Source: an uncultured Clostridia bacterium
Lineage (GTDB): Bacteria > Bacillota > Clostridia > Christensenellales > UBA1242
Assembly (NCBI GenBank): GCA_947627585.1
Contig: CANQWP010000023.1
Coordinates: 1-9,566, forward strand
Direction: 5' to 3'
Length of the DNA stretch: 9,566 nt
Part shown: positions 1 through 5,579 of the stretch, in pieces
Position numbering within the stretch: the first letter of the stretch is position 1
Layout: each line of letters starts with the position of its first letter
Program-made: the position numbers and the translations under genes
The notes under the pieces: model-generated
Database searches by the model: none
Seen by the model: only the letters and a program-made list of their open reading frames with translations
Told to the model about the DNA's origin: nothing

Positions 1-12
1 GGTGAAATATAT

Positions 13-828
13 ATGCAAATAGAAACTGTGGGCGTGAAATTTAAAAATTCCAATCATGTCTATTCTTTTTCGCCAAATGGGCTGGACTTGCACGCGCAAG
101 ACTATGTGATTGTGGAGACGGAAAAGGGGCAAGACCTTGGGGTTGTGGTCAAAGAGCGCGAGATGATTGAGGCGGAGAGCCTTATGTCGCCGCTCAAAAA
201 CGTTGTGAAAAAAGCGGACGAAAAAACGGTGAAAAACGCCGAAAAATTTGACGAAGAAGCCCGAAAACTTTTGCCGACCGTCAAAAAGATTGTCAAAGAT
301 TTTGGGCTGGACATGAAAATTGTTCAGGTGGAGGCAAGTTTTGACAACAGCCGATATGTCATCAACTTCACCGCCGAAAACCGCGTGGATTTTCGTGAAA
401 TTGTCAAAAAGCTCGCAGAAACGTTGAAAAAACGCGTGGAACTTCGCCAAATCGGCAGTCGCGACGAAGTGAGAATGTTGGGCGGCTTCGGGCCGTGCGG
501 AAAAATTTGCTGCTGCGTGCAGAACATGGGCGAGTTTGACCATGTTTCCATGAAAATGGCAAAAAATCAAAGTTTGTCGCTCAATCCTAACAGCATTTCG
601 GGGCTTTGCGGAAAACTTATGTGCTGCATCGCATATGAAAACGAGACCTATCAAGAGGCGCTGAAAGTTATGCCGCGCGTCGGCACGCAGGTGACCACAA
701 AAGACGGCACAGGCACAGTTGTTTTCAATGACTTGTTGAAGCGCGACGTCGATGTGAAATTTGTGCGTGGCGAGGACAGCGAAATCAAGACCTATCCACT
801 TGAAGAAGTGAAATTCAAGCGTTCATAA
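13..828 (+). CDS. ricT: RicT (YaaT/PSP1-domain) RNA-processing and sporulation regulator
   Basis: 271-aa PSP1-domain protein of the RicT/YaaT family. In B. subtilis RicT forms a complex with RicA (YmcA) and RicF (YlbF) that carries [4Fe-4S] clusters, assists RNase Y in mRNA maturation and is needed for sporulation, competence and biofilm formation. The hallmark is visible: a first cysteine cluster FGPCGKICCC (C162, C166-C168) and a second GLCGKLMCC (C199, C204, C205), separated by a conserved SxKMAKxQxLSLNPxxxSG segment. The first cluster has three consecutive cysteines, where I recall two in the B. subtilis protein. The start is ATG at 13 with GGTGA seven bases upstream at the window edge. 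The length is normal. The upstream gene and promoter lie outside the window. The next gene on the same strand is a YabB-type methyltransferase, as near yaaT in B. subtilis, but without yabA between them. The family assignment is secure; the cellular role is inferred from B. subtilis. Confidence 0.95.
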   Translation: MQIETVGVKFKNSNHVYSFSPNGLDLHAQDYVIVETEKGQDLGVVVKEREMIEAESLMSPLKNVVKKADEKTVKNAEKFDEEARKLLPTVKKIVKDFGLDMKIVQVEASFDNSRYVINFTAENRVDFREIVKKLAETLKKRVELRQIGSRDEVRMLGGFGPCGKICCCVQNMGEFDHVSMKMAKNQSLSLNPNSISGLCGKLMCCIAYENETYQEALKVMPRVGTQVTTKDGTGTVVFNDLLKRDVDVKFVRGEDSEIKTYPLEEVKFKRS

Positions 829-840
829 TTTAAATTTATT

Positions 841-877
841 GGACAGCCGAGATTCTTCGCTTGCGCTCAGAATGACA
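841..877 (-). repeat. REP-like dispersed palindromic repeat (GTCATTCTGAGCG...CGAAGAATCTC type)
   Basis: Read on the minus strand this stretch contains GTCATTCTGAGCG, then CAAG, then CGAAGAATCTC (876 down to 849). I recognise these arms from memory as a repeat scattered through many unrelated bacterial genomes; it often produces spurious peptides such as RDSSLALRMT when read in frame. The core is an imperfect inverted repeat: TTCT pairs with AGAA and GC with GC around a TTGC loop. It lies in the short gap between ricT and the methyltransferase gene. A longer in-frame reading from TTG at 839 would translate it as the N-terminus of that enzyme, which I regard as artefact. Only one copy is in the window, so the repeat identity rests on recollection. 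Confidence 0.65.
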
Positions 878-892
878 AAAAAAGGAAAAAAC

Positions 893-1654
893 ATGGAAAA
901 AGATAACACAAAAAACGCGAAAAATGGCGTTTTTTTGCAAGAAAATGAAAGATTGGAAGATTTGCAATGCGGCGGACTTCAAATTGTCCAAAACAAAAAT
1001 CTTTACACTTTCACGTCCGACAGCGTGATTTTGGCAAACTTTTTGAAAGCAAAAAAGAATGATTTTGTTGTGGAAATTGGCACGGGCGGCGGCGTCATTT
1101 CAATTCTCGCGCAGGCCAAATGCGGAATAAACAAAATTGTGGCGTTTGAAATTCAGCGCGAGATGGCCGACCTTGCCGAGAAAAATGTTTTGCTCAACAA
1201 TTTGGGCGAAAAAATTGAGATTGTTTGCGATGATGCCAAAGTTTTTGAAAAATATTTTGAAAAAGGGCGCGCCGACGTTGTTTTTTCCAATCCGCCATAT
1301 TTCAAGCCGACCCACTTTTCTCAGTCGCGCGTGAACAAACTCGCCAAAGAGGAAGTGGCGCTCTCGTGCGAGGACCTTTGTGCCACGGTCAGCAAAATGC
1401 TGAAAAGTGGCGGCAGCTTTTTTGTTTGCTATCCTGCCGAAAGGACGGCAGAACTTGTTTGCACGCTTCAAAAACATAATCTTTGCACAAAGGAGATGTT
1501 TTTCACCGAAAACGGCAAAGGAAAGGTGAAAACGCTTTTTCTCAAAGCTACAAAAAACGGCAAATTTGGTACAAAAGTGCGCCCAAATCTCGTTACAAAC
1601 GAAGGAAACGGCAACTATCTTGAACTTTTGCACACAAAGAACTTTTTGAATTGA
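893..1654 (+). CDS. trmN6: tRNA1(Val) adenine-37 N6-methyltransferase family (TrmN6/YabB)
   Basis: 253-aa class I SAM-dependent methyltransferase of the TrmN6/YabB family. In E. coli TrmN6 (YfiC) methylates N6 of A37 in tRNA-Val. Motif I, VVEIGTGGGV, is at about residues 59-68, and the amino-methyltransferase motif IV, NPPYF, is at 133-137, as expected for N6-adenine or N5-glutamine transfer. The N-terminal LQCGGLQIVQNKNLYTFTSDSV pattern (quoted in part: QNKNLYTFTSDSV) is typical of YabB proteins, which bind SAM just after it. The start is ATG 893, with AAAGGA at 881-886 six bases upstream. The longer reading from TTG 839 runs through the repeat at 841-877, and its extra 18 residues have no counterpart in the family. 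It lies 64 bases after ricT and is probably cotranscribed with it. The family is secure; the exact tRNA target is inferred. Confidence 0.9.
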   Translation: MEKDNTKNAKNGVFLQENERLEDLQCGGLQIVQNKNLYTFTSDSVILANFLKAKKNDFVVEIGTGGGVISILAQAKCGINKIVAFEIQREMADLAEKNVLLNNLGEKIEIVCDDAKVFEKYFEKGRADVVFSNPPYFKPTHFSQSRVNKLAKEEVALSCEDLCATVSKMLKSGGSFFVCYPAERTAELVCTLQKHNLCTKEMFFTENGKGKVKTLFLKATKNGKFGTKVRPNLVTNEGNGNYLELLHTKNFLN

Positions 1655-1661
1655 AAAATTG

Positions 1662-1690
1662 AAAAAAGACCGATTTTTCGGCCTTTTTTT
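1662..1690. terminator. Intrinsic terminator shared by trmN6 and the ankyrin gene
   Basis: An A6 run at 1662-1667, a stem GACCGA/TCGGCC around a TTTT loop and a T7 run at 1684-1690 sit between two converging genes. On the plus strand the stem has one A-C mismatch (1669 against 1682). Read on the minus strand the same position becomes a G-U wobble, giving a continuous 12-bp stem ending in a U-tract, so the signal should be stronger for the minus-strand gene. Confidence 0.85.
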
Positions 1691-1707
1691 GAATTTTATT
1701 TAAATCT

Positions 1708-2049
1708 TCATTTATGTTTTCCAAAATATTCGTCTTTGAGTCCAACGTCGGAAATGAGTTGTTGTATGGCAACTGCTTTTTGTGCAAATTTAAAGCATTT
1801 TTCATCGTCTTTTGAATATTCCAAAACGCTTAATCCTTTTGAATTTCTAAATAAGAAATTTGCCCTTTGCTCAAAAAGATATTGCAAAACGTCCGCGTGC
1901 TTATACATGGCGGCAATCATTGGGCCCGTGTGTTCTTTTAAAAACACCACACTCAAATCTCCGCCTCTTTCCGCATATTTTTTTATTGTTTCAAGGTCGC
2001 CACTTGCGCACGCAAGCCGATATTCCGATTTGCCAATTTTTTCTTCCAT
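1708..2049 (-). CDS. Small ankyrin-repeat protein
   Basis: 113-aa protein with two to three ankyrin repeats. The first, YRLACASGDLETIKKYAERG, is at residues 9-28; the second starts TGPMIAAMYKHADVLQYLFE; a degenerate third starts NSKGLSVLEYSK. It has no signal peptide or membrane segment, so it is probably cytoplasmic. Ankyrin repeats bind proteins, and the partner cannot be read from sequence. The start is ATG 2049 with AAAAGG (2063-2058) eight bases upstream. A longer frame from TTG 2097 is rejected because that TTG is the first triplet of the -35 box of the gene's promoter. The gene lies just downstream of spmB on the same strand with no clear terminator between, so it may also receive read-through from spmA-spmB. 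The domain is confident; the function is unknown. Confidence 0.8.
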   Translation of the reverse strand: MEEKIGKSEYRLACASGDLETIKKYAERGGDLSVVFLKEHTGPMIAAMYKHADVLQYLFEQRANFLFRNSKGLSVLEYSKDDEKCFKFAQKAVAIQQLISDVGLKDEYFGKHK

Positions 2050-2068
2050 AAAAACTACCTTTTCAAAA

Positions 2069-2097
2069 ATTTTAAACGATTTTGAAAAAGTTGTCAA
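2069..2097 (-). promoter_or_regulatory. Sigma-A-type promoter of the ankyrin gene
   Basis: On the minus strand TTGACA (2097-2092) is followed by a 17-base spacer and TAAAAT (2074-2069). Transcription should begin near 2062, which leaves a leader of only about 13 bases with the AAAAGG ribosome site at its very 5' end. Confidence 0.8.
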
Positions 2098-2122
2098 TGG
2101 ATTTTTAGAAATTAATTAAAAT

Positions 2123-2629
2123 TTACATCACCTTGCAAATCAGGCATGCCAAAATTGTGCCGACAAGGCTGCACAAGAGCGCGACGGGAATGGCGTAGAG
2201 CAGTTTTTTCACTTTTGTTTGGCTGATGTAAACGGTGGCGACATAGAAAATCGTTTCGCTGCAGCCCATGATCACGCACGCGCACCGGCTGATGTAACTG
2301 TCCGCGCCATAGGTCGTGAAGATGTTTTCCAAAATGCCATAACTTCCGCTGCCGGTGAACGGCCGCAAAAGCACAAGTTCGACAAGTTCGGGCGGAATGC
2401 CCAGCGCGCGAAAGAGGGGCGAAAGCAGCTGCGCCAAAAAATCGGTGATGCCGCTCACGCGAAGCAAGGCCGTTGCAATCAAAATGGAGGCGATGAAAGG
2501 GAAGATGTCCACCACCAATTTGATTGCGCCTTTTGCACCTTTCACAAAAGTGTCATAGGTGTTGACGCGCTTGATGATGCAATAGACAAACAAAACGATG
2601 AAGATGATTGGCAAAATGTAGGCGTCCAT
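2123..2629 (-). CDS. spmB: Spore maturation protein B (SpmB)
   Basis: 168-aa membrane protein of the SpmB family (Gate/nucleoside-recognition fold). With SpmA it is needed in B. subtilis for spore-core dehydration and heat resistance. Family marks include the YDTFVKGAKGAIKLVVDIFPF segment (starting YDTFVKGAKG, about residue 25), the LLRPFTGSGSYGI motif near residue 88, and the later CSETIFYVATVYIS segment. Four to five hydrophobic segments are visible, including one at the extreme N-terminus and one at the C-terminus. The length is close to that of B. subtilis SpmB (about 178 aa). It starts three bases after the spmA stop, and its ribosome site AAGGTG lies over the end of spmA, indicating translational coupling in one operon. 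No sporulation sigma-factor promoter could be picked out. The assignment by sequence and pairing with spmA is strong. Confidence 0.92.
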   Translation of the reverse strand: MDAYILPIIFIVLFVYCIIKRVNTYDTFVKGAKGAIKLVVDIFPFIASILIATALLRVSGITDFLAQLLSPLFRALGIPPELVELVLLRPFTGSGSYGILENIFTTYGADSYISRCACVIMGCSETIFYVATVYISQTKVKKLLYAIPVALLCSLVGTILACLICKVM

Positions 2630-2632
2630 TCT

Positions 2633-3208
2633 TTACACCTTCTTTTTTCGCTTCTTTATGAGTTTGTTGATTGTGTGCACAAGCAAAATTCCCATGATAG
2701 TGGTGATGAACGTCACAATCAGCGTTGGCAAAATGATGTCCGCCGGGTGCGTCGAGCCGGCCGCCGCGCGCAAGCCGATGACAGTTGTTGGAAGAAGCTG
2801 AATTGAGGTGGCGTTGACGACAATCAGCATGATCATGGCGAAATTTGCTTTTCCGCTGCCGTCGTCCAGCGCTTGCATGGACTTGATGCCCATCGGGGTG
2901 GCGGCGTTTCCAAGCCCCAGCATGTTTGCCGAGACGTTCATGGCAATCAAGCGCTGAGTTTCTTCATCTTCCACTTTGAAAATCTTTTTAATGAGCGGCC
3001 GCAGAAGTTTTGCAAGCTTTTGTCCGAGTCCGCTGGCGTCCACAAGTTCAATAATGCCCAGCCAAACGGCATAGACCGCGCAGAGTTCAATGCAAAGCGT
3101 CAGCGCATCGGTGGAGGCGGAAATCATCTCCGAAAGCACCGCGCCGGGGTTTGTGACCAGAAGCACAAGCATGCTTGCAAGCATCATGAAAAGCCAAAAA
3201 GTGTTCAT
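2633..3208 (-). CDS. spmA: Spore maturation protein A (SpmA)
   Basis: 191-aa integral membrane protein of the SpmA family, first gene of spmA-spmB. Diagnostic segments are VWLGIIELVDASGLGQKLAK, the GLGNAATPMGIKSMQ motif, and the SIQLLPTTVIGLRAAAGS stretch; the end is a basic KKRKKKV tail. B. subtilis SpmA (about 196 aa) is a multi-pass protein of the forespore/mother-cell envelope needed for core dehydration. The start is uncertain. ATG 3208 begins MNTFWLFMMLASM, which aligns with the family start but has no ribosome site. GTG 3313 would add 35 residues and has AGGAG 11 bases upstream, but the added codons (ACT, GCT, TGT, AGG) are unlike the rest of the gene. I prefer 3208 from family length. 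The gene is divergent from tatD. Confidence 0.88.
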   Translation of the reverse strand: MNTFWLFMMLASMLVLLVTNPGAVLSEMISASTDALTLCIELCAVYAVWLGIIELVDASGLGQKLAKLLRPLIKKIFKVEDEETQRLIAMNVSANMLGLGNAATPMGIKSMQALDDGSGKANFAMIMLIVVNATSIQLLPTTVIGLRAAAGSTHPADIILPTLIVTFITTIMGILLVHTINKLIKKRKKKV

Positions 3209-3373
3209 GACAATATTTATGCGAAAAGTGCCGAAAAAAGCACAAAGAGGAAGAAGTGGCAGAGCCAGAAATTTGGCAGTGTGCCTTTTGCGAAAAAAAA
3301 GAAGGGTTGGCACGGTTTCTTTTGCTCCTATTGCGCAAAAATTTGAAAAACCTCAAAGACGGGGCGCGACGTG

Positions 3374-3403
3374 TTGACTTTTGTGGCGCATTTTTGATAG
3401 AAT
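3374..3403 (+). promoter_or_regulatory. tatD-rsmA promoter, apparently giving a leaderless mRNA
   Basis: TTGACT (3374-3379), an 18-base spacer and TAGAAT (3398-3403). Only GTTTGC separates the -10 box from the ATG at 3410, so the expected transcription start is at or within a base or two of the start codon. No Shine-Dalgarno sequence exists upstream. The -10 to ATG string closely matches that of the gene starting at 6994. Confidence 0.75.
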
Positions 3404-3409
3404 GTTTGC

Positions 3410-4282
3410 ATGAAACTGATTGATTCACATGCACATTTGACAGACGAAGATTTTGAAGGCGATTTGCAAAAGGTGATTTTAAACGCAAATGATGGCGGCG
3501 TCACGAAAGTGATTTCGGCAGGCTATGATTTTTCTTCGTCGCAAAAGGCGCTTGAACTTGCAAAAGAGTGTGAAGGCGTTTTTGCGACCGCCGGAATTCA
3601 CCCAGAAAACCTCGCCGACTTTGAAGAGGCTTTGTTGGAAGCCGACTTTTTTGAAAAAGCCAAAAAAAATCTCAAAAAAGAATTTGACAAAGTTGAAAAT
3701 CTTGCGCAAGACCAAAAGATTGTTGCTATTGGAGAGATTGGGCTGGACTATCACTTTATTGATTTTATTAGGCGCGAAAAACAAGAAAAATTTGGGCAAA
3801 ATTTGACAGAAGATGAAAAAGAAAACATAAAAAACCTGCAAAAATGGGCGTTTTTGAAACAAATTGAAATTGCCGAACGCTTGAAAAAGCCGATTGTGGT
3901 CCACAGTCGCGATGCAATGGGCGACACGCTGGAGATTTTGAAAAATCATCGTTTGGAGCGCGAAAGTTTGCTGCATTGCTTCAGTGGAAGTTTGGAAAGC
4001 GCGCAAGAGCTTATGAAACTTGGCTTTTCGTTCTCTTTTGGCGGCGTCGTGACGTTCAAAAACGCAAAAAATGTGCAAGAGGTGGTCAAAAACTTGCCGA
4101 TTGAGCGCATTTTGCTGGAAACGGACAGCCCATACATGAGCCCAGAGCCATTCCGCGGAAAAAGGAACGAGCCGAAAAACGTAGTGTATGTGGCCGACCA
4201 AATTGCGAGGCTGAAAAACACGCCGATTGACGAAGTTGCACGCATCACGACCGAAAATGCGGAACGACTTTTTGGAATTTGA
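3410..4282 (+). CDS. tatD: TatD-family metal-dependent deoxyribonuclease
   Basis: 290-aa TIM-barrel hydrolase of the TatD/YabD/YcfH family (3'-5' DNase and quality-control nucleases, cytoplasmic). All metal-site motifs are present: SHAHL (H7, H9), GEIGLDYH (E109), VHSRDA (H165), HCFSG (H189) and ETDSPY (D239). Family members are usually about 255-265 aa. The excess lies in two lysine- and glutamate-rich segments, about residues 65-100 before the GEIG strand and about 118-143 after it; both look helical and surface-exposed. The start is ATG 3410, the first codon after a promoter, with no ribosome site. It is followed directly by rsmA, as tatD and ksgA are near neighbours in B. subtilis, but rnmV is missing between them. 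The family is certain; the physiological substrate in this organism is inferred. Confidence 0.95.
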   Translation: MKLIDSHAHLTDEDFEGDLQKVILNANDGGVTKVISAGYDFSSSQKALELAKECEGVFATAGIHPENLADFEEALLEADFFEKAKKNLKKEFDKVENLAQDQKIVAIGEIGLDYHFIDFIRREKQEKFGQNLTEDEKENIKNLQKWAFLKQIEIAERLKKPIVVHSRDAMGDTLEILKNHRLERESLLHCFSGSLESAQELMKLGFSFSFGGVVTFKNAKNVQEVVKNLPIERILLETDSPYMSPEPFRGKRNEPKNVVYVADQIARLKNTPIDEVARITTENAERLFGI

Positions 4283-4305
4283 AAAACGAGAAAAAAGAGG
4301 GGAAA

Positions 4306-5091
4306 ATGGACAATTTTGTTTTCAAAAAAAAGTTTGGACAAAATTTCATAAGTGACAAAAACTTGCTTTCGGCGATTGCCGGCGATGCAAAAATCGAAAA
4401 AAACGACAATGTTTTGGAGATTGGCGCAGGCGCAGGCAGTTTGACGCAAGAGCTTTCTTTGCGCGCAAAAAAAGTTGTCTCTTTTGAGATTGACAAAGAC
4501 TTGCGCGAGACGCTTTTGGGGCTCAACCTTCCAAATGTCGAGTTTGTGTTTGAAGATTTCATGAAAACTTCCGCAGAAGAAGTCGAAAGAAAATTTGGCG
4601 GAGAAAAACTTAAGGTTGTGGCAAATTTGCCATATTACATCACCACGCCAATCATTTTCAAACTTTTGGAAGAGTGCAAAAATTTGCAAAGCCTGACAAT
4701 CATGGTGCAAAAAGAGGTCGCCGAGCGAGTTTGTGCGACGGCGGGTGGCAAGGACTATGGAATTCTGTCTGTGATGGTCGCTTTCTATGGAAACGCAAAA
4801 ATCACGCGCAACATCAGCAGACAAATGTTTTTTCCGCAGCCAAATGTGGACAGCGCGCTGCTTCACATTGAAATTGAAAACGCTCATCAAAACATTGACA
4901 ACGAAAAATTTTTGAAATTCATCAAAACGTGTTTTTCAATGCGAAGAAAAACGCTCCTCAACAATCTTTCCTGCTCATATTCAAAAGAAAAATTGAAAGA
5001 TTTGCTTGGAGAAGAGACCTTGAAACGCCGCGCTGAAACATTTTCACTTTACGAGTTTTTGGAATTGTTTGAAAAGTTGAAAAATGTTTAA
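4306..5091 (+). CDS. rsmA: 16S rRNA (adenine1518-N6/adenine1519-N6)-dimethyltransferase
   Basis: 261-aa RsmA/KsgA enzyme. It dimethylates the two adjacent adenines in the 3' terminal helix loop of 16S rRNA late in small-subunit assembly, using SAM; its loss gives kasugamycin resistance in other bacteria. Visible marks are KKKFGQNFISD at the N-terminus, motif I VLEIGAGAGSLTQEL (residues 36-50), the FEDFM acidic motif, catalytic NLPYYITTP (107-115), and the C-terminal FPQPNVDSALL and CFSMRRKTLLNNL segments, all typical. The start ATG 4306 has a purine-rich GAGGGG (4297-4302) just upstream. A TTG at 4279 overlapping the tatD stop is in frame, but the nine extra residues would contain the ribosome site. 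It is cotranscribed with tatD, with a 23-base gap. Confidence 0.96.
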   Translation: MDNFVFKKKFGQNFISDKNLLSAIAGDAKIEKNDNVLEIGAGAGSLTQELSLRAKKVVSFEIDKDLRETLLGLNLPNVEFVFEDFMKTSAEEVERKFGGEKLKVVANLPYYITTPIIFKLLEECKNLQSLTIMVQKEVAERVCATAGGKDYGILSVMVAFYGNAKITRNISRQMFFPQPNVDSALLHIEIENAHQNIDNEKFLKFIKTCFSMRRKTLLNNLSCSYSKEKLKDLLGEETLKRRAETFSLYEFLELFEKLKNV

Positions 5092-5096
5092 AAATC

Positions 5097-5127
5097 AAAA
5101 AGGCCGTCAAAAATGGCGGTTTTTTTA
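5097..5127 (+). terminator. Terminator of the tatD-rsmA operon
   Basis: A5 followed by GGCCGTC, an AAAAAT loop, GGCGG and a T8 run. Counting G-U pairs the stem reaches 12 bp on the plus strand. On the minus strand those wobbles become C-A mismatches, so it should act mainly for rsmA and not for the converging gene at 5181. Confidence 0.85.
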
Positions 5128-5180
5128 TTGTTTTTTTTGTGACATTTTTTTTGATAGCAAAAAATATGCGAAAAAGCGCT

Positions 5181-5492
5181 TCATTTTTTCAAAAAAGTGA
5201 CGCAAAAAGGTTTTTCTTTCAAGTCGTTGAGTGTAATGCCGTTTGCTACGCATTTTCCATTTTGATTGAAAAGACAGTGCGCGTTGCAGCCGATGTCAAT
5301 CGTCGCGCTGTCGCGTTGAGGGGCATATTCTGGCGGAGTGTCAGTGAAGATCCATTTTGTTTTGTCCACGGGCGGCTTGTCGCCATGCTCATATGTGTTG
5401 CATTCGCCGCTTTTTTTCACCAAAATCGCTTTGGCTTTGCAAGTGTATTTGTCGTTATATTTGCAACTTGTTTTTCTGCACCTTATATCCAT
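5181..5492 (-). CDS. Cysteine-rich protein with two DUF1540-like units
   Basis: 103-aa protein with two four-cysteine units. The first is C5, C10, C18 and C31 (IRCRKTSCKYNDKYTCKA); the second is C69, C73, C81 and C97 (GCNAHCLFNQNGKCVANG). The C-x(3-4)-C-x7-C spacing followed by a distant cysteine and an aromatic residue (CNTY, CVTF) matches the DUF1540 pattern common in spore-forming Clostridia and Bacilli. Each unit could bind one metal ion; this is inference. The linker (about 35-66) is polar and aromatic. There is no signal peptide. Start ATG 5492 has GGAGTG (5502-5497) immediately upstream. No convincing -35/-10 pair was found, and no strong terminator: only a short GCG/CGC hairpin followed by ATTTTTT just past the stop. 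It is divergent from rplI, so the palindrome at 5535-5550 lies in a region shared by both genes. The biological role is unknown. Confidence 0.82.
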   Translation of the reverse strand: MDIRCRKTSCKYNDKYTCKAKAILVKKSGECNTYEHGDKPPVDKTKWIFTDTPPEYAPQRDSATIDIGCNAHCLFNQNGKCVANGITLNDLKEKPFCVTFLKK

Positions 5493-5527
5493 TTTTCACT
5501 CCATTTTTCGTTATTTTTGCCCTTTTC

Positions 5528-5557
5528 TTGACAAAACAAACGCGTTTGTTGTAAAAT
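5528..5557 (+). promoter_or_regulatory. rplI promoter
   Basis: TTGACA (5528-5533), an 18-base spacer and TAAAAT (5552-5557). The expected start is near 5564, giving a leader of about 16 bases that contains the AAAAAAGGAG ribosome site (5565-5574). The leader is too short for the S-box or L-protein type RNA structures often used for ribosomal genes, so control, if any, would act at initiation. Confidence 0.82.
5535..5550. promoter_or_regulatory. Perfect 16-bp palindrome in the rplI promoter spacer (candidate operator)
   Basis: AACAAACGCGTTTGTT is identical to its reverse complement. It occupies all but the outermost base on each side of the 18-base gap between the -35 and -10 boxes, so its axis coincides with the promoter spacer's centre. 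A dimeric regulator bound here would occlude RNA polymerase. It also lies upstream of the divergent DUF1540-like gene. The palindrome is seen directly; the operator role is inferred. Confidence 0.55.
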
Positions 5558-5579
5558 TTGTTTGAAAAAAGGAGAAAAA

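Noticed and set aside
839..892. N-terminal extension of the methyltransferase from TTG 839
   Set aside because: The extra residues translate the dispersed repeat (RDSSLALRMT) and lie upstream of a good ribosome site for ATG 893.
2219..2806. A 195-codon plus-strand frame opposite spmB and the end of spmA
   Set aside because: Histidine-, arginine- and aspartate-rich antisense of a membrane-protein pair; the minus-strand readings match SpmA and SpmB along their length.
3946..4890. A 314-codon open frame on the minus strand across the tatD-rsmA junction
   Set aside because: It lies opposite two genes with complete catalytic motifs, has a cysteine/phenylalanine/histidine-rich composition typical of antisense readings of lysine-rich genes, and has no ribosome site or recognisable domain.
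5136..5180. Terminator for the DUF1540-like gene
   Set aside because: Only a three-base-pair GCG/CGC hairpin before ATTTTTT; too weak to list as a feature, though mentioned in the gene entry.
5562..5579. TTG start giving a six-residue longer L9
   Set aside because: It would translate the Shine-Dalgarno sequence itself, and L9 proteins begin with MKVVLLKDV-type sequence at ATG 5580.
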